Assembly: GCF_017355785.1 (NCBI RefSeq)
Contig: NZ_JAFEWE010000014.1
Coordinates: 62,001 to 126,000 of the forward strand
DNA from: Desertivirga arenae
GTDB taxonomy: Bacteria > Bacteroidota > Bacteroidia > Sphingobacteriales > Sphingobacteriaceae
Direction: 5' to 3'
DNA: 64,000 bases
This document shows positions 17,199 through 25,013 of this stretch, piece after piece. The notes below the pieces were generated by a model that did no database searches, had not been told where the DNA came from, and worked only from the letters and a program-made list of their open reading frames with translations. Made by a program: the position numbers and the translations under genes. Position 1 is the first letter of the stretch. Every line of letters begins with the position of its first letter.

Positions 17199-18656
17199 TT
17201 AATAGTTCGGATTCTGTGTAAGCAAGCCTCCGCTCAGGTCGATCTCAGTCTGGGGAATTGGCCAAACTTCATTTTTGCCAGCCTTCCAACCTTTAGCCCC
17301 AAAAACCTGAGCGCCCCGCCCCTGACGAATGACATCAAAATATCTGTCGCCTTCCATGGCCAGTTCATACCGTCTTTCATTCCAGATAGCTGTTCTTAAA
17401 GCAGCCTTATCAGTAGTTGTGACCTTTGGTAGTGCCAAAGGGTTACTACCTCTCGCTCGGGCCCGGACTATTTCTAAAGATGCAATAGCCTGTACAGGAT
17501 TATTTAATTCATTTGCAGCCTCAGCATTCATTAATAGTACCTCCGAATATCGCAGTACCCTGATGTTTTGTTGAGCCCCTTCGTTGTATCCTGTTACGTA
17601 TAATCTGAATGGAACGTAAGATTTTTGATTGTACATCGGGTTGTCACCAGTGGCTGGAATAGCGTCTCCGGAGGGAGTAGTCTCTCCACGAAAGATAATA
17701 GTAGCATCTTTTCTAGTGTCACCGGGTTCAAATGCGTTAGCTAGCTCCTGTGTTGGGACATTGAAACCCCAACCACCGCCTGTAACACCCCTTACCCCTT
17801 GTACCTGCGAATATTGGGAATTGGATGCAGGCGCGTTTCCAACAACCAGGGCAGATTGAATTTCAAATATAGATTCCGTGCTATTCTCATTTTCCAACCG
17901 GAACTCTTTCTCAAAATCAGATACCAGCGAATAACCCATTCCCATCACCTGATTGGTATAGCTTAATACATCAGACCATTTTTGCTGATACATGGCAACT
18001 TTAGCATGCAGGGCCAGAGCTGCCCCTTTTGTAACACGTCCCACATCTTCGCCTGAATAAGAAGGAGGTAAAGCAGCCGCAGCTTCTGTTAAATCTTTTT
18101 CGATGGCTGCATATACTTCTGCTGCAGATGCTCGCGGAATATTGTATTCGGTAGCATCCTTTGGTACCTTCAACCTAAGTGGAACCCCACCAAATGCTCT
18201 GACTAACCGAAAGTACGAATAGGCTCGAATGAACTTTACCTCTGCCAAATAGCGTGACTTCAAACTTTCGCTCATTGTAATAGAGGGAATATTGTCTAAT
18301 ACCTGGTTAGCATAGTTTATATTTTGATATTGAGCCTCCCAGAATCCGCCCAGTTGTCCCTGAGTGGATGTCGCTGTAAAATTATCGTAGTCATTAAAAT
18401 AGGTAGCGTCGGTTGGGCTACTTCCCTTTTCGGCATCGTCTCCGGGGATACTTTCAACTGCTAATGCAGGGAAAGCTGTATTTCCCCAGGAACGAAGACT
18501 GGCATATGCTGCATTCACAGCCTTTGTTGCATCGGCTTCTGAGGTCCAGAAAGCCGCAGCTGCTTGTTCCCCCTGTGGATCAATATCCAGGAAATCATTT
18601 TTACAGCTACTAAAAGTCACAACTAAAGTTACCACCGCAACCTTAACTGTTTTCAT
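17199..18656 (-). CDS. SusD/RagB-type surface glycan-binding lipoprotein
   Basis: A 485-residue lipoprotein when started at the ATG at 18656 (the upstream frame from 18683 adds nine residues before the signal). The signal ends in FSSC at residue 18, followed by the usual KNDFLDIDP. TPR-like helices and the C-terminal RagB/SusD region (RYSEVLLMNAEAANE, AIWNERRYELAMEGDRYFDVIRQG) are clear. It forms the lid of the SusC transporter and captures the oligosaccharide at the cell surface. It lies 36 bases behind the susC stop with this start and is followed by three enzymes of the same operon. Confidence 0.94.
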   Translation of the reverse strand: MKTVKVAVVTLVVTFSSCKNDFLDIDPQGEQAAAAFWTSEADATKAVNAAYASLRSWGNTAFPALAVESIPGDDAEKGSSPTDATYFNDYDNFTATSTQGQLGGFWEAQYQNINYANQVLDNIPSITMSESLKSRYLAEVKFIRAYSYFRLVRAFGGVPLRLKVPKDATEYNIPRASAAEVYAAIEKDLTEAAAALPPSYSGEDVGRVTKGAALALHAKVAMYQQKWSDVLSYTNQVMGMGYSLVSDFEKEFRLENENSTESIFEIQSALVVGNAPASNSQYSQVQGVRGVTGGGWGFNVPTQELANAFEPGDTRKDATIIFRGETTPSGDAIPATGDNPMYNQKSYVPFRLYVTGYNEGAQQNIRVLRYSEVLLMNAEAANELNNPVQAIASLEIVRARARGSNPLALPKVTTTDKAALRTAIWNERRYELAMEGDRYFDVIRQGRGAQVFGAKGWKAGKNEVWPIPQTEIDLSGGLLTQNPNY

Positions 18657-18692
18657 TAGGTATTTTGATTGATGAAGTGTCATTGGGCAAGA

Positions 18693-21600
18693 TTAAAATG
18701 TAACGTTTAAACCAAAATTATAAGTAGAGTAAAGAGGATATACATTCGCGTCAACTCCAGAAGTAAGTACTGAAGCGCCGCTAACCTCCGGACTAAAGCC
18801 CTTGTAACCAAATATGTTTATTGGATTTTGTGCGTTAGCGTAGACGCGCAAACGACTCATTTTAAGACGGCTCGCTATAGACTTAGGAAAAGTGTATCCT
18901 AACTGTACATTTCTTACTCTGAAATAAGCGCCGCTTTCAACATAGAAGGAACTAGGGGCTGAGTTTGTGGTTGATCCTACATTAGCAGACGGGTAAGTGG
19001 TAGAAGTGCCCTCTCCGTGCCAGCGGTTGTTATAGAAATCCTTCGTGAAGTTCTCATTTCCAAATCTGTAAGCAATGTTAGCATTATAGACATCAACATC
19101 TGCGACACCCTGAAAGTCCAGGGACAAATCAAAGTTCTTATATCCGAAATTTGTATTGATACCGTAGTTGTATTTTGGATTAGGGTTCCCAATTGAGGTC
19201 CTGTCTCGTCCGTCAATAAGGCCATCACTGTTTTGATCCACATACCGGAAATCACCAGGAGCCGCAGTGGGTTGTGCTGAAGACGCAACTTCTGATGTGT
19301 TTTGAAAAATTCCGGCCACTTCATATCCATAGAATTCGGCGATAGGCCTTCCCTGAACTGTACGGGTTACTACAGCTCCATTTGTAATGCCAGTTGCACC
19401 TGTTAAAATCGGGTTGCTTCCACTGGTTACCTTTGTAACCTTGTTAACGTTCATTCCAACATTAGCACCAACGGAGTAGGTTAATCCATTTTCGGTAGTA
19501 TTTCTCCAATTCACCGAAAGCTCCGCCCCTCTGTTACGGAAGCTGGCCTGGTTCGATACTACCCCAGATGAAGTAAGTCCCAAAGAGCGTAATACAGGTA
19601 TAGCAAAAATTGCATCTTCAGTGATTTTATTATAGTAATCTCCTTCAATGCTTAACTTGTTGTTTAAAAGTGCGGCTTCGAATCCAACGTTTGTTCCTGC
19701 TATGCGCTCCCAATTTATTGTTGGGTATGCAATGGATGAAATGGAGGCACCTGTGTAGGCATTCTGATTTGCTCCAAAAATTGCATTTAATGATGCCGCA
19801 TTATTTACCGTTACAATAGTTGGATTAATGGGAACTCCTGCATTTCCTACCTTACCCCAGCTACCTCTTAACTTTAAGTTATTGAACAGGTGCTGATTTT
19901 TCATGAATGGTTCATTTGTCACCACCCAGCCTAATCCAACTGAAGGGAAATACCCCCAAAGATTTCCTCCACCATAGAACTGAGAGAAACCATCGGCTCT
20001 AAGTGATGCATTAAGCAGGTAAGTGTTCTTATAGTTATAGTTAGCTCTACCGAAGTAAGATGCCGTCGTAGAAAGACTTCCGCCATCTGTATAGAGCACC
20101 GTCCCTGTAGTTGCCAGCTTCAAGTACAAGTCGTCTTCAGAATCATACGGAACACCTTCTCCTGAGGCCCTTGAAGTGTAGGATTTGTATCGTTGAGCGG
20201 ATTGCCCAACCAATAATGTTACGTTATGGTCGTTGAGCTTTTTATCATAAGTCAGGGTGTTTTCAATGATCCAGTTCCGGGTATTTACTCTGCCCATAGT
20301 TAGTTTGGTAGTAGTATTTTTTTGAGCCTGAGTATAGTTATAAGCACCTACGTAATTCCTATACTCCATTTCTCCAAAGTCACCCCCAAAGCTTGTCTTA
20401 AATGTAAGTCCTTTTAAGATTTCATAAGATGCATAAGCATTTCCAGTTGCCCGGTACCTTTTGCCTTTTACATTGTAAGCCGCCAGGGTAGCCATAGGGT
20501 TGAATTGTACTGCTGACCCCAAAGAAAAAGCGTAAGGATCTCCGTAGGATCCATCAGGATTGTAAACCGGAACTACCGGAGCTGAAGAATAAAGTTCATG
20601 CCATATTCCGCCAGGAACATCAGTTGAATCATTATAAACCCCGGTTATATTAAATCCTGCCTTAAATTTGTCACTAAGGGTATAATCATTGTTGAAGCGT
20701 GCTGTATACCGTCTGTAGTTATTTCCCTTAACAAGTCCTTCCTGGTTCAGGTATCCTAAAGAAAAATTATAGGTTGATTTTTCACCTCCCCCATTTATTG
20801 AAAGCTGATGGTTGGTTATGAATGCAGTCCTCAATGCAGCATCGTACCAGTTAGTACCAGCACCAAAGCTTTGTGGGTTATTGAATAAAGCAGCTTTGCC
20901 ATTAGAGGTATAAAGTTCGTTTATAATAGTAGCATACTCATTTCCGTTAGCCATTTCGACCTCATTACTTAGTGACTGTAAACCTGCCGTTCCAGTGTAG
21001 TCGATAACCGTGCGGTTCTTGGATCCTTTCTTGGTAGTAACAAGAATCACCCCATTTGCTGCCCTGATTCCATAAATAGACTGAGCTGAAGCATCTTTTA
21101 GGATACTCATGCTTTCAATGTCTGAAGGATTTAAGAAGCTGATATTGTCATACCACATGCCATCAACCACGTACAATAGGTTTGTGTTACCATAAATGGT
21201 TCCAACACCTCGTATCACCACTTTCGGGGTGCCTCCCGGTGAACCAGAGTTTGTTATTTGAACACCCGCTACCTTACCTTGTAAGGAACTTGCTGCATCT
21301 GTTGATACTTGCTTGCTGATGTCCCCTCCTTTAACCTGAGCAACCGAACCTGTAACATCAACCTTACGCTGAGTGCCATAACCTACAACAACTACTTGTT
21401 GTAATTCCTGGGTGGCATCTTGTAGCTGCACATTGATTTGTGTTCTTCCATTAACAGGGACTTCCAAGACCTGAAAGCCAATAAAGGAGAAAACCAGGGT
21501 ACCATTGGATGGAGCGTTGATAGAATAGTTCCCGTTCTGATCAGCTTGAGTTGCGCCCTGGCCATTCTTGATTCGTATACTCACACCTGGAAGTGAAATA

Positions 21601-21707
21601 CCTTTGTTATCGGACACCCGTCCTTTAACAGCAATCTGCTGGGCAATACTATTTGTAGTAAACACGACTACAAATGCCAGCAGCAAAATAATAGTAAACT
21701 TTTTCAT
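18693..21707 (-). CDS. SusC/RagA TonB-dependent glycan transporter
   Basis: A 1004-residue outer-membrane receptor with signal peptide (1-22), CarboxypepD_reg-like domain (about 26-100, GRVSDNKGISLPGV), plug domain opened by the VVVVGYGTQRKVDVTGSVAQ signature (about 106-126) and including YVVDGMW, a long beta-barrel and a terminal Phe (GLNVTF). There is no N-terminal FecR-interacting extension, so it is not a direct anti-sigma signal transducer. It is the first gene of the operon with SusD, GH144, GH43-like and GH3, and should import the glucan oligosaccharide with energy from TonB. Confidence 0.95.
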   Translation of the reverse strand: MKKFTIILLLAFVVVFTTNSIAQQIAVKGRVSDNKGISLPGVSIRIKNGQGATQADQNGNYSINAPSNGTLVFSFIGFQVLEVPVNGRTQINVQLQDATQELQQVVVVGYGTQRKVDVTGSVAQVKGGDISKQVSTDAASSLQGKVAGVQITNSGSPGGTPKVVIRGVGTIYGNTNLLYVVDGMWYDNISFLNPSDIESMSILKDASAQSIYGIRAANGVILVTTKKGSKNRTVIDYTGTAGLQSLSNEVEMANGNEYATIINELYTSNGKAALFNNPQSFGAGTNWYDAALRTAFITNHQLSINGGGEKSTYNFSLGYLNQEGLVKGNNYRRYTARFNNDYTLSDKFKAGFNITGVYNDSTDVPGGIWHELYSSAPVVPVYNPDGSYGDPYAFSLGSAVQFNPMATLAAYNVKGKRYRATGNAYASYEILKGLTFKTSFGGDFGEMEYRNYVGAYNYTQAQKNTTTKLTMGRVNTRNWIIENTLTYDKKLNDHNVTLLVGQSAQRYKSYTSRASGEGVPYDSEDDLYLKLATTGTVLYTDGGSLSTTASYFGRANYNYKNTYLLNASLRADGFSQFYGGGNLWGYFPSVGLGWVVTNEPFMKNQHLFNNLKLRGSWGKVGNAGVPINPTIVTVNNAASLNAIFGANQNAYTGASISSIAYPTINWERIAGTNVGFEAALLNNKLSIEGDYYNKITEDAIFAIPVLRSLGLTSSGVVSNQASFRNRGAELSVNWRNTTENGLTYSVGANVGMNVNKVTKVTSGSNPILTGATGITNGAVVTRTVQGRPIAEFYGYEVAGIFQNTSEVASSAQPTAAPGDFRYVDQNSDGLIDGRDRTSIGNPNPKYNYGINTNFGYKNFDLSLDFQGVADVDVYNANIAYRFGNENFTKDFYNNRWHGEGTSTTYPSANVGSTTNSAPSSFYVESGAYFRVRNVQLGYTFPKSIASRLKMSRLRVYANAQNPINIFGYKGFSPEVSGASVLTSGVDANVYPLYSTYNFGLNVTF

Positions 21708-21799
21708 AAAGCGGTTAGCTAAATTGGTTGTAACTCGATAATTGATTGGTCAAATATCAAGGAGAATAATCACTTAAAGCAAGCTTTGTTTGCTCTACA

Positions 21800-21942
21800 T
21801 TACTACATCACACTTGCTCAAATTCAATAAAAGCAATTTGTAATCAGCTGAATATCTGATAGGTATGGAATTTTGAAATGTAAATTCAGTACTACAAGCA
21901 GAATTTTACATCAGGTGTCTATGAGAGTTAATGATGTAGTAA
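21800..21942. promoter_or_regulatory. Inverted 11-base pair upstream of susC, possible operator
   Basis: TTACTACATCA at 21800-21810 and its exact complement TGATGTAGTAA at 21932-21942 lie in the non-coding region 93 and 225 bases upstream of the susC start. Centres are 132 bases apart. They could be two sites for one dimeric regulator such as the LuxR-type protein at the other end of the locus, or chance. Confidence 0.35.
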
Positions 21943-21970
21943 AACTGTTCTGAATTTTGAAACATGGCGC

Positions 21971-22585
21971 TTACCCTCTTTTGAACTTAGGTAAGCTTAA
22001 GTGGAATTTTAGAGCCAGAACTCTCACAATCACTATAACGAGGATTGACAAGAAAAAACAAATATTGCGTTCAACACCGAACTGAATTAGTAAGAGATAA
22101 GCACTCGCTCCAATAAGGCAAGCACTTGCGTAGATCTCTTTTTTAAAAATTATGGGTATTTCATTTAGTAATGTATCTCTGACAACCCCACCCATTACAG
22201 CAGTAAACATTCCCATAATTGCAGCCACCTCCGAACTAATTCCGAACCGCAAAGCCTTCTCTGTTCCTAGAATGGTAAAGAGTGAAATCCCGAATGTATC
22301 GAAAAGTAGAAAGGTTTTGCGTAGTTTTAGTAAGGTGTTATAGAATATACCTGCAAGGATGATACCAGCAAGGATAGCATATAGAAAGCTTACATTTCCA
22401 ATCCAGATAAGAGGATAGCTTCCTAATAGGATGTCACGAAGGCTGCCTCCTCCAATAGCAGTAACAAAACCAATAAAACCGGCACCGAACCAGTCGTGTT
22501 CCTCGTTATGTTCTGCGGCTGCCAAGGCTCCAGACATGGAGAAGAAGAATGTTCCGAATAGTTCGGTAATGTAAATAGGATCCAT
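21971..22585 (-). CDS. Trimeric intracellular cation channel (TRIC/UPF0126) family protein
   Basis: A 204-residue membrane protein (ATG at 22585; an upstream TTG at 22594 is less likely). It has seven helices in two repeated halves, each with a glycine motif: GFVTAIGGGSLRDILLG in the first and GMFTAVMGGVVRDTLLNEIP in the second, the hallmark of bacterial TRIC (YadS-like) channels that conduct monovalent cations. It is single and divergent from a sensor kinase. Confidence 0.9.
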   Translation of the reverse strand: MDPIYITELFGTFFFSMSGALAAAEHNEEHDWFGAGFIGFVTAIGGGSLRDILLGSYPLIWIGNVSFLYAILAGIILAGIFYNTLLKLRKTFLLFDTFGISLFTILGTEKALRFGISSEVAAIMGMFTAVMGGVVRDTLLNEIPIIFKKEIYASACLIGASAYLLLIQFGVERNICFFLSILVIVIVRVLALKFHLSLPKFKRG

Positions 22586-22750
22586 TTGAAGCAAAGTACG
22601 GAATATTTAATAACAGATAGATCTATAAGGATGAGTTCTTGCATACAAAGGGCTTTTTGGTCCTAAGAAAATCCTTCCTTTCATGTAGTGCTGCAAAAAG
22701 CATAAATAATATCTTTGCTTCGCTGTCTTGTTTGTCAGCTAATCTTCCTT

Positions 22751-24595
22751 ATGCCTGATAACTCAGTTGATTCTGAATTTCGTTTTTTAGCTGATGCAGT
22801 TCCCGCCAAAGTTTGGAGGGCCGATGCTAGTATGTCAGCCAATTATTATAACCAGGAATGGTTTGATTTTACGGGAACGACCTCCGTCGAGGAATTAAAG
22901 AACATCATATGGACTTTGATCCATCCCGAGGACCTACCCTTGGTACAGCGAGCAGCCCAAACTAATTTACAAGGCCAAACGAGCTATGAAATTGAACAGC
23001 GTTTCAGGGATAAAAACGGAATCTATCGCTGGCATCTAAGTAAAACGAAGCCTGTGTTCGACAATAATGGGCTCCTGACCTCCTGGTTGGGTATTTGTGT
23101 AGATATCGAAGACCGAATGCAGTCCTCGGAAGCCATCCGGAAAAATGAAAAATATTTTAGATTTCTTGCCGATAATACTCCTGTTATTATTTGGCGAACT
23201 GGTGTTGATGGAAGGTTGAATTATATCAGCAAGCAATGGGAGAACTTCTCTGGCTTAACTGTTGCGGAATGTTATGATAGTGGGTGGTCGAAGTTATTGC
23301 ATGAGGATGATACGCTGGAGGTTCAAAAGTACTACGATAAGGCTTTACAAAACAGAGAGCATTATACCGGCAAGTTCCGGCTTAGGAGTGCGAACAATGA
23401 GTATAGGTGGTTCCTCTCGGTAGGACTACCTGTTTTTGATGAAGAAACTGGTTTTCTTGGCACATTAACTGACATCACCGAGCAGGAAAGAGAGCACCAA
23501 CATAGCAACTTGCAGTTGAAAAAAATGGACGAGTTCGTGAGTATCGCTAGTCACGAATTCAAAACTCCTCTCACTAGTCTAAAACTTTATTTGCAGCTTT
23601 TAGATAAAAACAAAGCTGCTGAACAGGCTACATTTATTTCTCGTGGCCTTGACCAATTAAAACGTTTGGAAAGGCTTACTGGTGATTTGCTTGATGTTTC
23701 TAAAATATCGGCCGGCAAGCTCGTCTATAACATTGAAGAAATTGAATTTTCCGAACTTCTGGACGAATTCGTACAAACCTTAAAAAGCTGGAATATAAAG
23801 CACCGAATTATTGTTAAAAGCAGGTCCTCTGTAAAGCTTAAGGGAGATCGGTATCGGTTAGAGCAGGTATTTGCTAATATACTTTCCAATGCCATTAAAT
23901 ATTCCCCTGAAGCCGACCGTGTTGAGATAGATACTTATGTCCAGGCTAATTATGTAATTACTTCAATAAGAGATTTTGGCATCGGCATAGCAGAAAAGGA
24001 TCTTGCAAGGATCTTTCAACGGTTTTATCGTGTGGATGCTACCGCAATGAAGTATGAAGGCTTGGGCTTGGGCCTTTTTATAGTGTCAGAGATATTAATT
24101 AGACACAAAGGAGATTTCTGGATCGAAAGCGAGCCTGGAAAAGGATCTACGTTCTTTTTCAAACTCCCCCATAATGAACTTCATCGTAAGATAATCGTTG
24201 ATTCTTCAACTGATTACAAAGATAACCACATGGGCATAAGCTTTAAGCGCTCAACCGGAATCCTTGAAGTGGATTGGATTGGCTTTCAGGATCTGGAATC
24301 TGTAAAATATGGCTGCCTGAAAATGCATGAATTGTTAAAGGCAAATAAGTGTGAGCTGGTGCTAAATGATAATTCGAATATCACCGGAGTTTCTGACGCT
24401 TCCGAATGGGTAGGTGGCCAGTGGTTTCCTATGATGGAGGCTGCAGGTCTGCGTTATTTTGCGTGGGTGTTCTCTTCTGTAATGTTTAACAACATATCCG
24501 CTCAAAAAGCTGTGGATCTGAAGCAGGGAAATGTAATAACCCAATTTTTTACATCTACAACAGAAGCCCGGGAATGGTTACTATCACATGTATGA
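22751..24595 (+). CDS. PAS sensor histidine kinase with C-terminal STAS/SEC14-like domain
   Basis: A 614-residue soluble kinase when started at the ATG at 22751. Two PAS domains (about 6-120 and 130-250, with FRDKNGIYRWHLSK and FRLRSANNEYRWFLS), a HisKA domain with phospho-acceptor His 268 in IASHEFKTPL, and an HATPase domain (NILSNAIKYSP, DFGIGI, GLGLGLF). After the kinase ends (about 470) there are some 135 extra residues ending in the pattern RSTGILEVDWIGFQDLES, LVLNDNSN, WFPMMEAAGLRYFAWV and TSTTEAREWLLSHV, which I recognise as the STAS/SEC14-like domain usually found as a separate small protein in Bacteroidota. No response regulator is adjacent. The extra domain may be a built-in partner or output module. 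Confidence 0.87.
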   Translation: MPDNSVDSEFRFLADAVPAKVWRADASMSANYYNQEWFDFTGTTSVEELKNIIWTLIHPEDLPLVQRAAQTNLQGQTSYEIEQRFRDKNGIYRWHLSKTKPVFDNNGLLTSWLGICVDIEDRMQSSEAIRKNEKYFRFLADNTPVIIWRTGVDGRLNYISKQWENFSGLTVAECYDSGWSKLLHEDDTLEVQKYYDKALQNREHYTGKFRLRSANNEYRWFLSVGLPVFDEETGFLGTLTDITEQEREHQHSNLQLKKMDEFVSIASHEFKTPLTSLKLYLQLLDKNKAAEQATFISRGLDQLKRLERLTGDLLDVSKISAGKLVYNIEEIEFSELLDEFVQTLKSWNIKHRIIVKSRSSVKLKGDRYRLEQVFANILSNAIKYSPEADRVEIDTYVQANYVITSIRDFGIGIAEKDLARIFQRFYRVDATAMKYEGLGLGLFIVSEILIRHKGDFWIESEPGKGSTFFFKLPHNELHRKIIVDSSTDYKDNHMGISFKRSTGILEVDWIGFQDLESVKYGCLKMHELLKANKCELVLNDNSNITGVSDASEWVGGQWFPMMEAAGLRYFAWVFSSVMFNNISAQKAVDLKQGNVITQFFTSTTEAREWLLSHV

Positions 24596-25013
24596 TTAAC
24601 CGGCGGCCCTTCTCTCCTATTGCTACTGAAAGGAGGGGCTACCGGAGCAGAGGTATTTTTCAGTTGCCCTACTATTTGTTAGGGTTATTTTCGGTTTCGC
24701 TTCAAAGGGTTCCCATACTTTCGAAAATGCTTGCCAATCGTCCTCAAATAAGATTCCGGTTTATCCAATAAATTATTTAATTGCTCTGGATCTTCCTGCA
24801 TTAATAAGCCGCAGTGTAAATAAAGCATTTTAATTATGAATTATTGAGTTAGGCATCGATAGAGGAAAACCTTTCCCAAAATTTCTCAGTATAAGCGGAT
24901 GCAGCGCATCTCAAAGTTTGCTGCGAGTTACCTGTTTAGCTCCCAGACAGATAGAAGAAGGTTTTATCGAAGGTGGCATTGAAATTGAATAAGTGTGTTC
25001 ATTAAGTATGAGT
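24596..25013. other. Long intergenic region with one possible small gene
   Basis: About 420 bases separate the kinase from the LruC gene. The right half must contain the LruC promoter. I see no repeat, tRNA or strong hairpin. A 47-codon frame on the minus strand is described separately. Confidence 0.5.
24685..24828 (-). CDS. Possible small protein, 47 residues
   Basis: An ATG-started frame on the minus strand encodes a basic, helix-prone 47-residue peptide (middle: DPEQLNNLLDKPESYLRTIG, end rich in Lys and Arg). The composition looks protein-like rather than random, but no family is recognised and no clear ribosome binding site is visible, which is normal in this phylum. It may be a real small gene or chance. 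Confidence 0.3.
   Translation of the reverse strand: MLYLHCGLLMQEDPEQLNNLLDKPESYLRTIGKHFRKYGNPLKRNRK

Noticed and set aside
21791-21820. AGCAA/TTGCT short inverted repeat near the susC promoter
   Set aside because: Five-base arms are too short to separate from chance.
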